DNA from: Cytobacillus oceanisediminis 2691
GTDB lineage: Bacteria > Bacillota > Bacilli > Bacillales > Cytobacillaceae
DNA length: 64,000 nt
NCBI RefSeq assembly: GCF_007678455.1
Contig: NZ_VEEP01000004.1
Span: 297,490-361,489 of the forward strand
Direction of reading: 5' to 3'
The translations under genes were made by a program, and so were the position numbers. Positions 7,957 to 17,106 of this stretch are shown piece after piece; positions within the stretch are counted from its first letter, which is position 1; every line of letters starts with the position of its first letter. Under the pieces are notes generated by a model. The model did not search any database. It saw nothing but the letters and a program-made list of their open reading frames with translations, and was not told the DNA's origin.

Positions 7957-8628
7957 ATGCTGGGAATAGTTACTGCCGGGGTAGCTCCGGGTCTGGCACT
8001 GTTAAGCTATTTTTATTTGAAGGACCAATATGACTCAGAACCGCTATCTCTGGTGTTTAAAATGTTTATATTCGGTGCATTGCTTGTATTTCCCCTTATG
8101 TTCATCCAATACGTCCTTGCTGCTGAAGGACTGTTCCAGGGGGACTTTTCCAAGGCGTTTGGTACAGTTGGTCTTTTAGAAGAATTTTTCAAGTGGTTTA
8201 TACTTTACTACACTATTTTCCAGCATATTGCATTTGATGAGCATTATGATGGAATCATTTACAGCGTTTCTGTTTCGCTTGGATTCGCGTCTGCGGAAAA
8301 TATCTTTTACCTGCTTGCCAATGGACTCCAGGATGCAATAGGGAGAGCGTTGCTGCCGGTTTCCAGCCATGCGCTCTTTGGTGTCATCATGGGGTATTAT
8401 ATAGGGAAAGCAAAATTCGCCCCAGACTCACCAAAGAAATGGGTGTTGCTTTCGTTGTCAGTTCCAGTCCTGCTCCATGGGATTTATGATTTTATCCTGA
8501 TGACGAGGGAAGACTGGATGGTACTGATGATCCCATTCATGATATTCCTCTGGTGGCTGGGCCTTAGAAAAGTGAAAAAAGCAAGAGTGCTGACACTGCA
8601 ACACATTGATAAACAATTTCCTATCTAA
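7957..8628 (+). CDS. prsW: Site-1 membrane protease PrsW
   Basis: A 223-residue multi-pass membrane protein (B. subtilis PrsW 218). PrsW makes the first cut in the anti-sigma factor RsiW, releasing sigma-W during envelope stress. The catalytic region EEFFKW puts the paired glutamates at residues 75-76, as in B. subtilis, and a conserved His occurs in LLHGIYDF (about residue 174). The N-terminus [20 protein letters not shown] is the first membrane segment. Start ATG 7957 has AGAGGA just upstream. In B. subtilis the gene (ypdC) also sits just before sleB. rsiW and sigW are not in this window. Confidence 0.93.
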   Translation: MLGIVTAGVAPGLALLSYFYLKDQYDSEPLSLVFKMFIFGALLVFPLMFIQYVLAAEGLFQGDFSKAFGTVGLLEEFFKWFILYYTIFQHIAFDEHYDGIIYSVSVSLGFASAENIFYLLANGLQDAIGRALLPVSSHALFGVIMGYYIGKAKFAPDSPKKWVLLSLSVPVLLHGIYDFILMTREDWMVLMIPFMIFLWWLGLRKVKKARVLTLQHIDKQFPI

Positions 8629-8664
8629 AAAACTCTTCATTTATAAAAAATGGAGGGTTTTTTT
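8628..8664 (+). terminator. Terminator after prsW
   Basis: AAAAACTCTTCAT pairs with ATGGAGGGTTTTTTT (two wobbles), immediately after the prsW stop. Confidence 0.8.
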
Positions 8665-8744
8665 GTTTTGTGGAATAAAAGTCATCTCTTAACAAAAAAT
8701 AAGAGTAATCTTTTAAGTTCACATCTTTGGAGGTTGGCAAATCA

Positions 8745-9521
8745 ATGAAGAATTATCGGTCTATCTTGAAGGTGATGGCCGCGTTGGCTTTGGTTTTGAC
8801 TTTAGTGCAATTCAACAAGGTCGATCAACGGGCTGAAGCGTTTACGAGCCAGGTGCTGCAACAGGGGGCTGTAGGAGAGGATGTAATTGAACTTCAATCA
8901 CGCCTTAAGCATATTGGCTTTTATACTGGCAAAATCGACGGAGTTTTTGGCTGGGGTACCTATTGGGCTCTGAGGAATTTCCAATATGAGTTTGGCATGA
9001 AGGTGGATGGGATTGCCGGATGGCAGACCAAAATCAAGCTGGCAAACGCGACTCCTAATGCCAAGATTGCCTGGGGAGGCGAAACTTCCGGCGCAGGAAA
9101 AGCAGCAGGCGGCCAAAATCAGGCAGCACCCAAACCAGCAGCGGCGACGAATACTCCGAAGGGGTTTTCACAGAATGATATTCAGCTTATGGCCAATGCA
9201 GTATATGGAGAATCAAGGGGTGAACCGTATACAGGGCAGGTTGCTGTTGCTGCAGTGATCTTGAACAGGCTGGACAGTGCAACTTTTCCAAATACCATTT
9301 CAGGGGTCATCTTTGAACCTCGGGCTTTTACTGCTGTTGCGGATGGCCAGATTTGGCTGACACCAAATGAGACGGCGAAAAAGGCCGTCCTTGATGCAAT
9401 CAATGGCTGGGACCCGACTGGAAATGCTTTGTACTATTTCAATCCCGATACTGCGACCAGCGCCTGGATATGGGGAAGGCCGCAAATCAAGAAAATTGGG
9501 AAACATATTTTTTGCAAATAG
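8745..9521 (+). CDS. sleB: Spore cortex-lytic enzyme SleB
   Basis: A 258-residue exported cortex hydrolase. Residues 1-36 form a signal peptide ending AEA; residues about 40-105 are a peptidoglycan-binding domain (GEDVIELQSRLKHIG); a Pro/Ala/Gln-rich linker follows; residues about 150-258 are the SleB/CwlJ hydrolase domain with the catalytic ANAVYGESRGE. SleB is a lytic transglycosylase that degrades muramic-lactam cortex during germination. It is shorter than B. subtilis SleB (305) mainly in the linker. Start ATG 8745 follows TTGGAGG. The gene is followed 12 bases later by ypeB, whose product SleB needs for stability in the spore. Expression is expected from sigma-G in the forespore, but I could not place a convincing promoter. 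Confidence 0.95.
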   Translation: MKNYRSILKVMAALALVLTLVQFNKVDQRAEAFTSQVLQQGAVGEDVIELQSRLKHIGFYTGKIDGVFGWGTYWALRNFQYEFGMKVDGIAGWQTKIKLANATPNAKIAWGGETSGAGKAAGGQNQAAPKPAAATNTPKGFSQNDIQLMANAVYGESRGEPYTGQVAVAAVILNRLDSATFPNTISGVIFEPRAFTAVADGQIWLTPNETAKKAVLDAINGWDPTGNALYYFNPDTATSAWIWGRPQIKKIGKHIFCK

Positions 9522-9533
9522 GGGTGAGTTGGA

Positions 9534-10883
9534 ATGCTAAGAGGAATAGCCATTGCAGTCCTCGTCATTGGGATTGCCGGAACTGCGTTTTGGGGTTATC
9601 AGGAGCACAGGGAAAAAACAGCCGTACTGATTAATGCTGAGAATAATTACCAAAGAGCTTTTCATGATCTGACCTATCAAATGGATGTATTGAACGATAA
9701 AATTGGCACAACACTTGCGATGAATTCCAGGAGCTCCCTGTCACCTCAGTTAGCAGAAGTCTGGAAAATCACATCAGAGGCTCATAGTGATGTCGGGCAG
9801 CTTCCCCTGACTCTTCTGCCCTTCAATAAAACGGAAGAGTTCCTTGCGAATATCGGGAACTTCAGCTATAAAACGGCTGTTCGGGACCTGGATAAAGAGC
9901 CGTTGAGCGATAAAGAATATGAAACACTAAAAACTCTATACGAGCAATCAGGTGAAATTCAGCAGGATTTAAGAGAAGTTCAGCATATGGTTCTCGAGAA
10001 TAATCTTCGCTGGATGGATGTAGAGCTTGCTCTTGCTACCGAAAAAGGCCAATCGGATAACACTATCATCGATGGATTCAAGACGGTAGAAAGGACAGTG
10101 GAAAGCTATTCTGAAACAGATTTTGGGCCCGCACAGATCAATCTTCAGAAAAAAGATGAAAACTTTAAGAAGCTGCCAGGTAAAAAAATCTCAAAAGATG
10201 AAGCGGTCCGGATCACTCGGAAATATGCACCTGTCGGAAATGCGGGTGATGTGAAGGTCACACAAAATGGAAAAGGATCGGACTATGGTTTTTATAGCGT
10301 ATCGATCCAGGATCCCAAAACAAAGCTTGAGGCAAATATGGATATCACCAAGAAAGGCGGATATCCAATCTGGTTTTTACTTAACCGTGATGTGAAAAAT
10401 CAAAAATTGAGTCTGAATGATGCATCCAACAAGGCAATCGCCTTCCTGAAAGAGCATAATTTTGAAAACCTGGACCTGTTCGAAAGTGCCCAATATGATA
10501 ATATCGGTGTCTTTACTTTTGTCGGTGTACAGGATGATGTCAGAATCTATCCTGACGCGATCAATATGAAGGTAGCGCTGGATAATGGTGATATCATCGG
10601 CTTCTCAGCCGAGGACTATTTAAAATCCAATAAAGCAAGGGAAATTCCACAACCAGGAATTACGAATGAAGAGGCAAAGAAGAAGGTCAATCCAAACCTG
10701 AAAATAATGGATGAGAAAAAGGCCATAATCATGAACGATCTTAATGAAGAGGTGTTGTGCTATGAATTCACAGGAACTCTCGGAAATGATACGTTCAGGA
10801 TCTACATTAATGCAGAAGATGGCACGGAAGAAAAAGTAGAAAAGCTTCATAATGCAGAACCCGTTTATGAAAATGTAGTATAG
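9534..10883 (+). CDS. ypeB: Germination protein YpeB
   Basis: A 449-residue protein with one N-terminal membrane anchor (residues 3-20) and a large outside part: a helical region of about 180 residues, then three PepSY-type repeats in the C-terminal half (for example around residues 218-280, 300-360 and 375-435). B. subtilis YpeB (about 450) is required for SleB assembly and stability in the dormant spore. Start ATG 9534 follows GGGGTGAG. It forms a two-gene operon with sleB, closed by a strong terminator. Confidence 0.95.
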   Translation: MLRGIAIAVLVIGIAGTAFWGYQEHREKTAVLINAENNYQRAFHDLTYQMDVLNDKIGTTLAMNSRSSLSPQLAEVWKITSEAHSDVGQLPLTLLPFNKTEEFLANIGNFSYKTAVRDLDKEPLSDKEYETLKTLYEQSGEIQQDLREVQHMVLENNLRWMDVELALATEKGQSDNTIIDGFKTVERTVESYSETDFGPAQINLQKKDENFKKLPGKKISKDEAVRITRKYAPVGNAGDVKVTQNGKGSDYGFYSVSIQDPKTKLEANMDITKKGGYPIWFLLNRDVKNQKLSLNDASNKAIAFLKEHNFENLDLFESAQYDNIGVFTFVGVQDDVRIYPDAINMKVALDNGDIIGFSAEDYLKSNKAREIPQPGITNEEAKKKVNPNLKIMDEKKAIIMNDLNEEVLCYEFTGTLGNDTFRIYINAEDGTEEKVEKLHNAEPVYENVV

Positions 10884-10914
10884 GGAAAGCCAAGCTGCTT
10901 TCCCTTTTTTTTTG
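10883..10914 (+). terminator. Terminator of the sleB-ypeB operon
   Basis: Perfect stem GGGAAAGC / GCTTTCCC with a ten-base T-run, beginning at the ypeB stop codon. Confidence 0.95.
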
Positions 10915-11241
10915 TGGCTCTGTTGAATCTGAATGTTGATTTCTAAATCCTGTTGATTGTAGTGGAAGGCGCGTAGACTCCTCGAAAATGCTAACGCATT
11001 TCCTTCGCGCGTGGGCAGGTTCGAGGAAGCTAATCAATAACCTGCGGGCGCAGCTGGTCAGGTGAGACCTAGGTGAAATGATTCACGTGAGGAATCATTT
11101 GCACCCCGCAGGAGCAAAGCGGCGAGGACTCAGCGCCAGCCCCAAGGAAGAACTGCTTATGTAAAAAGACGGCATTTGGTCTTTTTCATATTCTTCCAGC
11201 GGATAGCGAAGCGACTGGAATGAAAATCAACAGCTTTTTTT
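10915..11241 (+). repeat. Long modular intergenic repeat, copy 1
   Basis: About 325 bases shared with copy 2 (23766-24090, same orientation). The core, GCGGGCGCAGCTGGTCAGG through CAGCGCCAGCCCC, is also in the short copy 3 (63631-63765, reverse). Compared with copy 3, copy 1 carries three extra segments, each built on a hairpin: CGAAAATGC/GCATTTCCTTCG near 10983-11007, a perfect AAATGATTC/GAATCATTT at 11076-11100, and GGAAGAA/TTCTTCC at 11146-11197. No coding potential. Fills most of the 487-base space between ypeB and ypfA. Confidence 0.88.
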
Positions 11242-11370
11242 AAAAAGTTGATCTTGTCAAATTAATCCAATAAAGGACTATTGCACCAACTCGATGCAGC
11301 ATGTCATAATAAAAATGATATAGACATAATGAACAACAGCCTAGACAGAATGTGGGGAAGTGGATTAGCA

Positions 11371-12030
11371 ATGATAAAAATCGGTGACAACATAATCCTT
11401 GAGCATAAGTATTCCGATAGCTTTGAACAATATAAATGTAAACTTGTAGAAAGAAAAGGAAATGACCTGTATATTGATTATCCTGTGAATATGAAAACAA
11501 ATAGAACAGTTTTCCTGCTTGAAGGAACGCCATTGAAAGCTAATTTTGTCACTGAATCGGGTTCGAGCTACACCTTTCATACAGAAGTAAAAGGAAGGAT
11601 CAAGCTCAACATCCCAATGGTGATTCTTTCCTATCCAGGCAAGGACCATTTAATCAAGGTCCAGAGACGGCAATATGTACGGGTGGAAACTTCCATCGAT
11701 GTGGCTGTCCATTCTGACAAAGGAGAATTCGCTCCTTTTACAACTGTCACTGATGATATCAGCGCTGGAGGATCAGCGCTGCTAATCGATAAGAATAGCA
11801 GCTTGAAACAGGGTATGGAGCTTGCGTGCTGGTTTGTCCTGCCGATGCAAAATGGTGAGTATGAATACCGGAAGTTCCGCGGAAGGATTGTGAGGATCAT
11901 TGAGGGTCAAGGCCATAAGAACAAGGCTTCTGTCCAGTTTTTTGATACTTCTGGCACCGATAGGCAGGTTCTGCTAAGATTCTGTTTCGAACGACAGCTT
12001 GAAATGAAGAAAAAAGGACTCCCGATTTAA
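11371..12030 (+). CDS. ypfA: PilZ-domain c-di-GMP receptor YpfA (DgrA, flagellar brake)
   Basis: A 219-residue protein (B. subtilis YpfA 217) with an N-terminal YcgR-like beta-barrel and a C-terminal PilZ domain. The c-di-GMP ligands are present: RQYVR at residues 100-104 (RxxxR) and DISAGG at 129-134 (D/N-x-S-x-x-G). In B. subtilis this protein binds c-di-GMP and slows flagellar motility through the motor. The start is ATG 11371 behind GGGGAAGTGG; a longer frame opens at 11281 but its extra 30 residues are not family-like. It is followed by ypfB and then cmk, as in B. subtilis. Confidence 0.92.
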   Translation: MIKIGDNIILEHKYSDSFEQYKCKLVERKGNDLYIDYPVNMKTNRTVFLLEGTPLKANFVTESGSSYTFHTEVKGRIKLNIPMVILSYPGKDHLIKVQRRQYVRVETSIDVAVHSDKGEFAPFTTVTDDISAGGSALLIDKNSSLKQGMELACWFVLPMQNGEYEYRKFRGRIVRIIEGQGHKNKASVQFFDTSGTDRQVLLRFCFERQLEMKKKGLPI

Positions 12031-12096
12031 ATTGGAATAAATGTTTCAGTTTGCTCCAATAATAGAATAAAAGTTTTAATACGGGAGCAAAAAGAT

Positions 12097-12279
12097 ATGA
12101 AAACATTTGAAAGAATCTTAATCAAAATCGCGATCATTCAATTTATCTTTCTCATCATAGCCCAGATATTTTTCCATAAACTCGATGCTTTTCCAGAACT
12201 GAAACAGATTACCCAGTACGAGGGAGTTACTGACAATAATCATTCAGAAGTCCTGAATTCAATCCGAAGCAAAGAATAA
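12097..12279 (+). CDS. ypfB: Small membrane protein YpfB (DUF5359 family)
   Basis: A 60-residue protein with a single N-terminal membrane helix (about residues 8-26) and a polar tail. Size, the start MKTFERILIKIAIIQF and position between ypfA and cmk identify it as YpfB (DUF5359). No function is known to me. The preceding GGGAGC supplies a ribosome site. The terminator stem begins in the last codon. Confidence 0.85.
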   Translation: MKTFERILIKIAIIQFIFLIIAQIFFHKLDAFPELKQITQYEGVTDNNHSEVLNSIRSKE

Positions 12280-12304
12280 GCAGGTGGAAAGCCTGCTTAT
12301 TTTA
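12275..12304 (+). terminator. Terminator after ypfB
   Basis: Ten-base perfect stem AATAAGCAGG / CCTGCTTATT followed by TTT; overlaps the ypfB stop. Confidence 0.85.
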
Positions 12305-12435
12305 ATGCACAGAAAACGAAACGGGTAAGTTTTCTAAAGTGACTTAAAAAAAGTCATGATGGACGAGGATGAACAGATTTTTGTGTTAAAATATAAGAGA
12401 ATATAAATGAACAACAAGGAGTACCAGGAGGAAAT

Positions 12436-13110
12436 ATGAATAAACGAATTTCAATTGCCATTGATGGCCCTGCTGCAGCAGGTAAAAGCACGGTAGCTAA
12501 AATTGTGGCTGAAAAACTGACATATGTATATATTGATACAGGTGCAATGTACAGGGCTCTTACATACAAAGCTCTGCAAAAAGGAGCCCGGCTTGATCAT
12601 GAAGCCCAGTTGATTGATATCTTAAATAATACGTTGATTGAACTTCAGCCAGGAGAAATGGGCCAGAAGGTGTTATTGGATGGAATCGAGGTCACTAATG
12701 ACATAAGAAGCTCAGAGGTCACCAACCAGGTTTCTTATGTAGCCGTCCATGAATTGGTCAGGAAGGAAATGGTCAAGCGTCAGCAGGCCTTTGCCCGAGA
12801 TGGCGGAGTAGTTATGGATGGAAGGGATATTGGCACACATGTACTGCCAAATGCGGAAGTAAAGGTCTTTTTGCTTGCAAGTGTTGAGGAAAGGGCACAG
12901 CGCCGACATGACGAAAACATCCAGAAAGGCTTCCCATCCGATCTTGAAAAGCTAAAAGAAGAAATCGCCGCACGGGACAAGATTGATTCCGAGCGGGAAG
13001 TAGCTCCTTTGAAAAAGGCAGGCGATGCAGTCGAAATAGATACCACTTCGCTCACGATTGCTGATGTAGTGGAAAAAATAATGAGTTTGGCGCTTGAAAG
13101 GATCGGATGA
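12436..13110 (+). CDS. cmk: Cytidylate kinase (Cmk)
   Basis: A 224-residue NMP kinase (same length as B. subtilis Cmk) that phosphorylates CMP and dCMP. The P-loop GPAAAGKST spans residues 11-19; [15 protein letters not shown] is the conserved nucleotide-binding stretch, and the NMP-binding insert typical of CMP kinases follows [12 protein letters not shown]. Start ATG 12436 has GGAGGAAAT. The stop overlaps the plsC start by four bases, so cmk-plsC are coupled; ypfD follows. Confidence 0.96.
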   Translation: MNKRISIAIDGPAAAGKSTVAKIVAEKLTYVYIDTGAMYRALTYKALQKGARLDHEAQLIDILNNTLIELQPGEMGQKVLLDGIEVTNDIRSSEVTNQVSYVAVHELVRKEMVKRQQAFARDGGVVMDGRDIGTHVLPNAEVKVFLLASVEERAQRRHDENIQKGFPSDLEKLKEEIAARDKIDSEREVAPLKKAGDAVEIDTTSLTIADVVEKIMSLALERIG

Positions 13111-13694
13111 AAGTGACGGTTTATTCCTTTGTTAGGTCTTTAGTGAATGCTGTATTAAAACCAGTTTATCGTATTGAGGTAATCGGCAGGGAGAATGTAC
13201 CTGCCGATGGCGGTGTACTGCTATGTGCCAATCACATCGACAATCTTGATCCCCCGGTTGTTGGCATTACCGCACCCCGTCCAGTCTATTTCATGGCAAA
13301 AGAGGAATTATTCTCCGTTCCCGTACTTGGGAAAATTGTTCCGCACTTGAATGCTTTTCCGGTCAAGAGGGGTATGAGCGACAGGGAAGCGTTAAGGAAG
13401 GGTCTTGGAATTTTAAAGGATGGAAAGGTTTTAGGTTTGTTTCCAGAGGGAACAAGAAGCAAGACAGGTGAAATGGGCAAAGGTCTAGCAGGTGCAGGCT
13501 TCTTTGCTCTCCGATCCGATGCACATGTTGTTCCGTGCGCGGTCATCGGTCCATACAAAGCATTCAAGAAATTGAAGGTGGTATATGGTAAGCCAATTGA
13601 TATGGAATCCATTAAGGAAAAAAAATTAAATGCCGAACAGACCACTGATTTGATTATGGGAGAAATCCAGAAACTGATCAACGAGTACAAGTAA
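13107..13694 (+). CDS. plsC: 1-acyl-sn-glycerol-3-phosphate acyltransferase (PlsC-like)
   Basis: A 195-residue membrane-associated acyltransferase. The catalytic NHx4D is [10 protein letters not shown] (His43, Asp48), and the substrate-binding [12 protein letters not shown] follows near residue 111. It adds the second acyl chain to lysophosphatidic acid in phospholipid synthesis. ATG overlaps the cmk stop (ATGA). The B. subtilis gene between cmk and ypfD is plsC (yhdO being another family member), so substrate assignment is probable, not certain. Confidence 0.9.
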   Translation: MKVTVYSFVRSLVNAVLKPVYRIEVIGRENVPADGGVLLCANHIDNLDPPVVGITAPRPVYFMAKEELFSVPVLGKIVPHLNAFPVKRGMSDREALRKGLGILKDGKVLGLFPEGTRSKTGEMGKGLAGAGFFALRSDAHVVPCAVIGPYKAFKKLKVVYGKPIDMESIKEKKLNAEQTTDLIMGEIQKLINEYK

Positions 13695-13790
13695 GGTTTC
13701 TTGCTTGACAAAAATGTCTGTTTGTAAGAAGTTATTAAGAAGAGATATTTTTAGAATTTTCACTTAGTGGCTAATTTAAGGTGTTTTTAA

Positions 13791-13806
13791 ATGGCGTTTT
13801 CGCCAT
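13791..13806 (+). other. Short perfect hairpin upstream of ypfD
   Basis: ATGGCG-TTTT-CGCCAT, a perfect six-base stem without a T-run, about 45 bases before the ypfD start. It lies in the leader or promoter region; function unknown. Confidence 0.4.
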
Positions 13807-13849
13807 AATGCATATATTTGCAGCAGTCATGGATTAAGGAGGAGTACAT

Positions 13850-14989
13850 ATGTCAGAAGATATGAATCAAGTAGAAGTAAAGAATTTTGAGGCTGGCGAC
13901 CGTGTCAAGGGCCAGGTAACAAAAGTGGAAGAAAAGCAGGTATTGGTAGATATCGAAGGAAGCAAGCTCGATGGAATCATTCCGATCAGTGAGCTTTCAA
14001 GCCTTCATGTTGAAAAAGCTGAAGATGCAGTTTCGGTAGGGGATGAACTGGAACTGGAAGTACAGAAGGTTGAAGAGGAAGCTTTAATCCTTTCGAAAAG
14101 AAAAGTTGACGCCGAGAAAGCATGGGAAGAGCTTAAAGGCAAGTTCGAAAGCGGAGAAGTTTTCGATGCTGAAGTTAAAGATGTCGTTAAAGGCGGCTTG
14201 GTTGTCGATCTGGGTGTCCGCGGTTTTGTGCCGGCATCCCTGGTGGAATCCCATTTTGTCGAAGATTTCTCTGACTATAAAGGAAAAACGCTAAGCTTTA
14301 AAATCGTGGAACTCGAGAAGGAGAAAAACCGTCTGATCCTTTCTCATCGCGCTGTCGTTGAGGAAGAGCAAGGGAAGAAAAAGCAGGACCTGCTCGCTTC
14401 CATCCAATCAGGACAGGTTATCGAAGGTACAGTCCAAAGGATTACTGACTTCGGTGCCTTCGTTGATATTGGCGGAGTTGATGGACTTGTTCATATTTCA
14501 CAGCTATCCCACGAGCATGTAGAAAAACCATCCGATGTTGTCCAGGAAGGGCAGCAGGTCCAGGTTAAAGTCTTGAGCGTGGACCGTGACAATGAGCGTA
14601 TTTCTCTATCAATTAAAGAAACACTGCCTGGACCATGGGCTGATATCGATGATAAGGCACCAAAGGGCAGCACACTGGAAGGTACGGTCAAGCGTTTGGT
14701 TTCTTATGGAGCGTTTGTCGAAGTATTCCCTGGAGTAGAAGGTCTGGTGCATATTTCACAAATTTCGCATAAACACATCGGGACACCGCATGAAGTTCTC
14801 CAGGAAGGGCAGACTGTAAAGGTAAAAGTCCTCGATGTAAACAAGGAAGACCAACGATTATCACTCAGCATGAAGGAGTTCGAGGAAAGAGAAAGCAATG
14901 AAGCTTTTGACTACGAACTTCCTGAAGAAACAAAAGGTTTCAGCCTTGGTGATATGATTGGAGACAAGCTAAAGAATCTTAAACAGTAA
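13850..14989 (+). CDS. ypfD: Ribosomal protein S1 homologue YpfD
   Basis: A 379-residue protein of four S1 RNA-binding repeats (about residues 15-85, 100-165, 187-255 and 272-342), recognisable from [30 protein letters not shown] and [19 protein letters not shown]. subtilis YpfD (382) has the same four-repeat layout; it is shorter than the six-repeat E. coli S1 and is not a constitutive ribosome component in Bacillus. Start ATG 13850 follows AAGGAGG. The stop TAATG touches the fni reading frame. Confidence 0.94.
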   Translation: MSEDMNQVEVKNFEAGDRVKGQVTKVEEKQVLVDIEGSKLDGIIPISELSSLHVEKAEDAVSVGDELELEVQKVEEEALILSKRKVDAEKAWEELKGKFESGEVFDAEVKDVVKGGLVVDLGVRGFVPASLVESHFVEDFSDYKGKTLSFKIVELEKEKNRLILSHRAVVEEEQGKKKQDLLASIQSGQVIEGTVQRITDFGAFVDIGGVDGLVHISQLSHEHVEKPSDVVQEGQQVQVKVLSVDRDNERISLSIKETLPGPWADIDDKAPKGSTLEGTVKRLVSYGAFVEVFPGVEGLVHISQISHKHIGTPHEVLQEGQTVKVKVLDVNKEDQRLSLSMKEFEERESNEAFDYELPEETKGFSLGDMIGDKLKNLKQ

Positions 14990-15000
14990 TGGTGATAGAT

Positions 15001-16062
15001 TTGTCGAGATCAAAAAGGAAATGGGACCATATTCAATATGCCCTCGAAACGGGCCAGAAGCTGCTAACCGGTTTTGATGATATTAAGTTTGTAAACCAAA
15101 GCTTGCCTGGAACTGATCTTGATTCAGTAAAATTGCAGACACAAATTGGCGAACTTTCTTTAAGTTCGCCAATTTTTATAAATGCAATGACAGGTGGCGG
15201 CGGGGAACGGACCTTCAGGATCAACCGTGAATTAGCTATAGCTGCAAGAGAGACAGGGTCGGCTATCGCTGTAGGGTCGCAAATGTCAGCCTTAAGAAAT
15301 CCGGAAGAGCGGAGGACTTATGAGATTGTCAGGGAAATGCACCCTGACGGCATCCTGCTTGCCAATCTGGGCAGTGAAGCAACGGTCGAGCAGGCAAGAG
15401 CCGCGGTCGAAATGATCAAGGCCAATGGTCTGCAAATACATTTAAATGTTGTACAGGAATTGACAATGCCCGAGGGAGACAGAAAATTCATCGGTGCATT
15501 GGATAGAATTGCTGAAATTGAACAGAATATCGGCGTCCCTGTGATTGTCAAAGAGGTCGGGTTTGGCATAAGCGCAGAGACTGCAGCCAAACTTTTTGCT
15601 CATGGGATTCGTTATATTGATGTAGGCGGTTTTGGCGGTACCAATTTTGCGGAAATCGAAAATAAGCGAAGGGACCGGCTGCTCACATTTTTTGAGGATT
15701 GGGGAATCCCGACTGCAGCATCCATCATTGAAGCGAAGTCCGCTGTTCAGGACCTATCCGTCATTGCTTCAGGAGGAATCCAGACAAGCCTCGATATCGT
15801 TAAAGGGCTTGCCTCAGGTGCAGCCGCAGCTGCAATGGCAGGATCCCTTCTGAAAATTTTGATGGAGCATGGAACAGAGGGATTGATCAAAGAAATTTCA
15901 ATGATAAAAGAAGAGATTGCCTTCATCATGACGGCCCTTGGTGTACATACAATCGATGAACTTCATCAGGTCCCTATTGTTATCTCAGGAAAAACACATC
16001 ACTGGCTTGTCCAAAGAGGAATCGACACAAGATCATATGCTCAAAGAAGAAATTTTTACTAG
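15001..16062 (+). CDS. fni: Type 2 isopentenyl-diphosphate delta-isomerase (Fni)
   Basis: A 353-residue FMN-dependent isomerase that interconverts isopentenyl and dimethylallyl diphosphate (B. subtilis Fni 349). Family landmarks are [46 protein letters not shown] and GGFGGTNF. I chose TTG 15001 because the protein then begins [10 protein letters not shown], aligning with the B. subtilis start, and GGTGAT lies at 14991-14996; an ATG at 14989 overlapping the ypfD stop is the alternative. Product feeds polyprenyl synthesis, including the heptaprenyl chain made by HepS/HepT in this window. Confidence 0.93.
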   Translation: MSRSKRKWDHIQYALETGQKLLTGFDDIKFVNQSLPGTDLDSVKLQTQIGELSLSSPIFINAMTGGGGERTFRINRELAIAARETGSAIAVGSQMSALRNPEERRTYEIVREMHPDGILLANLGSEATVEQARAAVEMIKANGLQIHLNVVQELTMPEGDRKFIGALDRIAEIEQNIGVPVIVKEVGFGISAETAAKLFAHGIRYIDVGGFGGTNFAEIENKRRDRLLTFFEDWGIPTAASIIEAKSAVQDLSVIASGGIQTSLDIVKGLASGAAAAAMAGSLLKILMEHGTEGLIKEISMIKEEIAFIMTALGVHTIDELHQVPIVISGKTHHWLVQRGIDTRSYAQRRNFY

Positions 16063-16064
16063 GG

Positions 16065-16098
16065 AAGGCCCTCTGCCAATTGGCAGAGGGCCTTTTTT
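16065..16098 (+). terminator. Terminator of the cmk-plsC-ypfD-fni region
   Basis: A 30-base perfect palindrome beginning AAGGCCCTCTGCC, followed by a T-run; usable on both strands between fni and convergent ypzI. Confidence 0.95.
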
Positions 16099-16134
16099 GG
16101 TTGCCTTGCATCCAAATTTGAAATTCCAAAAGTC

Positions 16135-16278
16135 TTAGCTATACTTTCCGTCATTCATAGATCGAGCTTCCTCGGGACTTTGCAATTTTGTCGCTCCAGG
16201 ATAGTGCAGTGCCTGGTCGCGGTCAGATTCTACTCGTCCGCTTTTTTTCAGTTTCTTTTCCTGTCTATCTCGGCCCAT
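16135..16278 (-). CDS. ypzI: YpzI family small protein
   Basis: A 47-residue highly charged protein beginning MGRDRQEKKLKKSGRVESD and containing LHYPGATK, which I recognise as the YpzI family of Bacillus, conserved between fni and yphA. The start codon at 16278 is preceded on the minus strand by AAGGAGGTG. Function unknown; no membrane segment or catalytic motif. It is convergent with fni and shares its terminator region. Confidence 0.85.
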   Translation of the reverse strand: MGRDRQEKKLKKSGRVESDRDQALHYPGATKLQSPEEARSMNDGKYS

Positions 16279-16494
16279 CTAAGCACCTCCTTGTCATGGA
16301 ATCCATACTACAAACCATAGCAGGGTGCGGCCAGTTTAAAGGACTTTCATCCCTTTGGTTTCTTCGATTCTGCCCGTTTTCCCTGCAGTATTAAAAATAC
16401 TGCTTTTCTTAACATGGAACAGGCAAAAAATCTTATTCAAAAAAGATTAAAATACATAACAAATTACCATAATGGAAATGATAGGAGGGGTTGA

Positions 16495-17106
16495 ATGGAA
16501 GGTCTTTACTTTTACTGGCTGGCCTGGATAGCGTGGATTTGGGTTACATTCATCATGGGTAAGAATCATCCTAACAGGCTGAAATGGGCCATTTGTCTGT
16601 TAGCTGTCATTATAGCTTCACCTTATAAAGTTGATTTCCTGTTTTTTAAGTTTCACTTGTCCGCTTTTCCGATCGCCATTTTCATTTTTATGGAAACAAA
16701 ACGGAAGAAAACTGGTTCATTCCTGTACTTATTTTTAACTTCCTTCATCATTATGCTTGCCTACACAAGTTTTCTGATGTTCGAATTGTTTGATCCTGTC
16801 TGGGTATTGTTTGACCGGAAATTGATGCTTGGCGCGGCAGGTTTTTATTTGGCAATCTTGCTGCATAAAGGTGGACAGGATCGAATGCTGGCATTGGTGA
16901 CAGGTTTTTTGCAGGGTGACATTTTATATTCCGCTGTTTTATGGCGATTTAATTTCCCATATGAAGTCGCTTCGATGACCTTTCTGGACATATTGTTCAT
17001 TTCCAGTGGAATGCTTATCGCCTGGTCTGCTGTCGAATCACTCATCTCAATCATGTCCAAAACTACATTAAGTGAAGCAGAAGGGGAGGAACAGAAGACT
17101 TCATGA
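16495..17106 (+). CDS. yphA: YphA family membrane protein
   Basis: A 203-residue membrane protein with about six hydrophobic segments, beginning MEGLYFYWLAWIAWIWVT. Size and position before yphB match B. subtilis YphA (199). The start has AGGAGGGG. Its stop overlaps the yphB start (ATGA), so they are coupled. Function not established; the tight linkage to yphB suggests a shared spore-envelope role, which is inference. Confidence 0.88.
   Translation: MEGLYFYWLAWIAWIWVTFIMGKNHPNRLKWAICLLAVIIASPYKVDFLFFKFHLSAFPIAIFIFMETKRKKTGSFLYLFLTSFIIMLAYTSFLMFELFDPVWVLFDRKLMLGAAGFYLAILLHKGGQDRMLALVTGFLQGDILYSAVLWRFNFPYEVASMTFLDILFISSGMLIAWSAVESLISIMSKTTLSEAEGEEQKTS

Noticed and set aside
16188..16394. 68-codon plus-strand frame after fni
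   Set aside because: Opposite ypzI, which is conserved and has a strong ribosome site.
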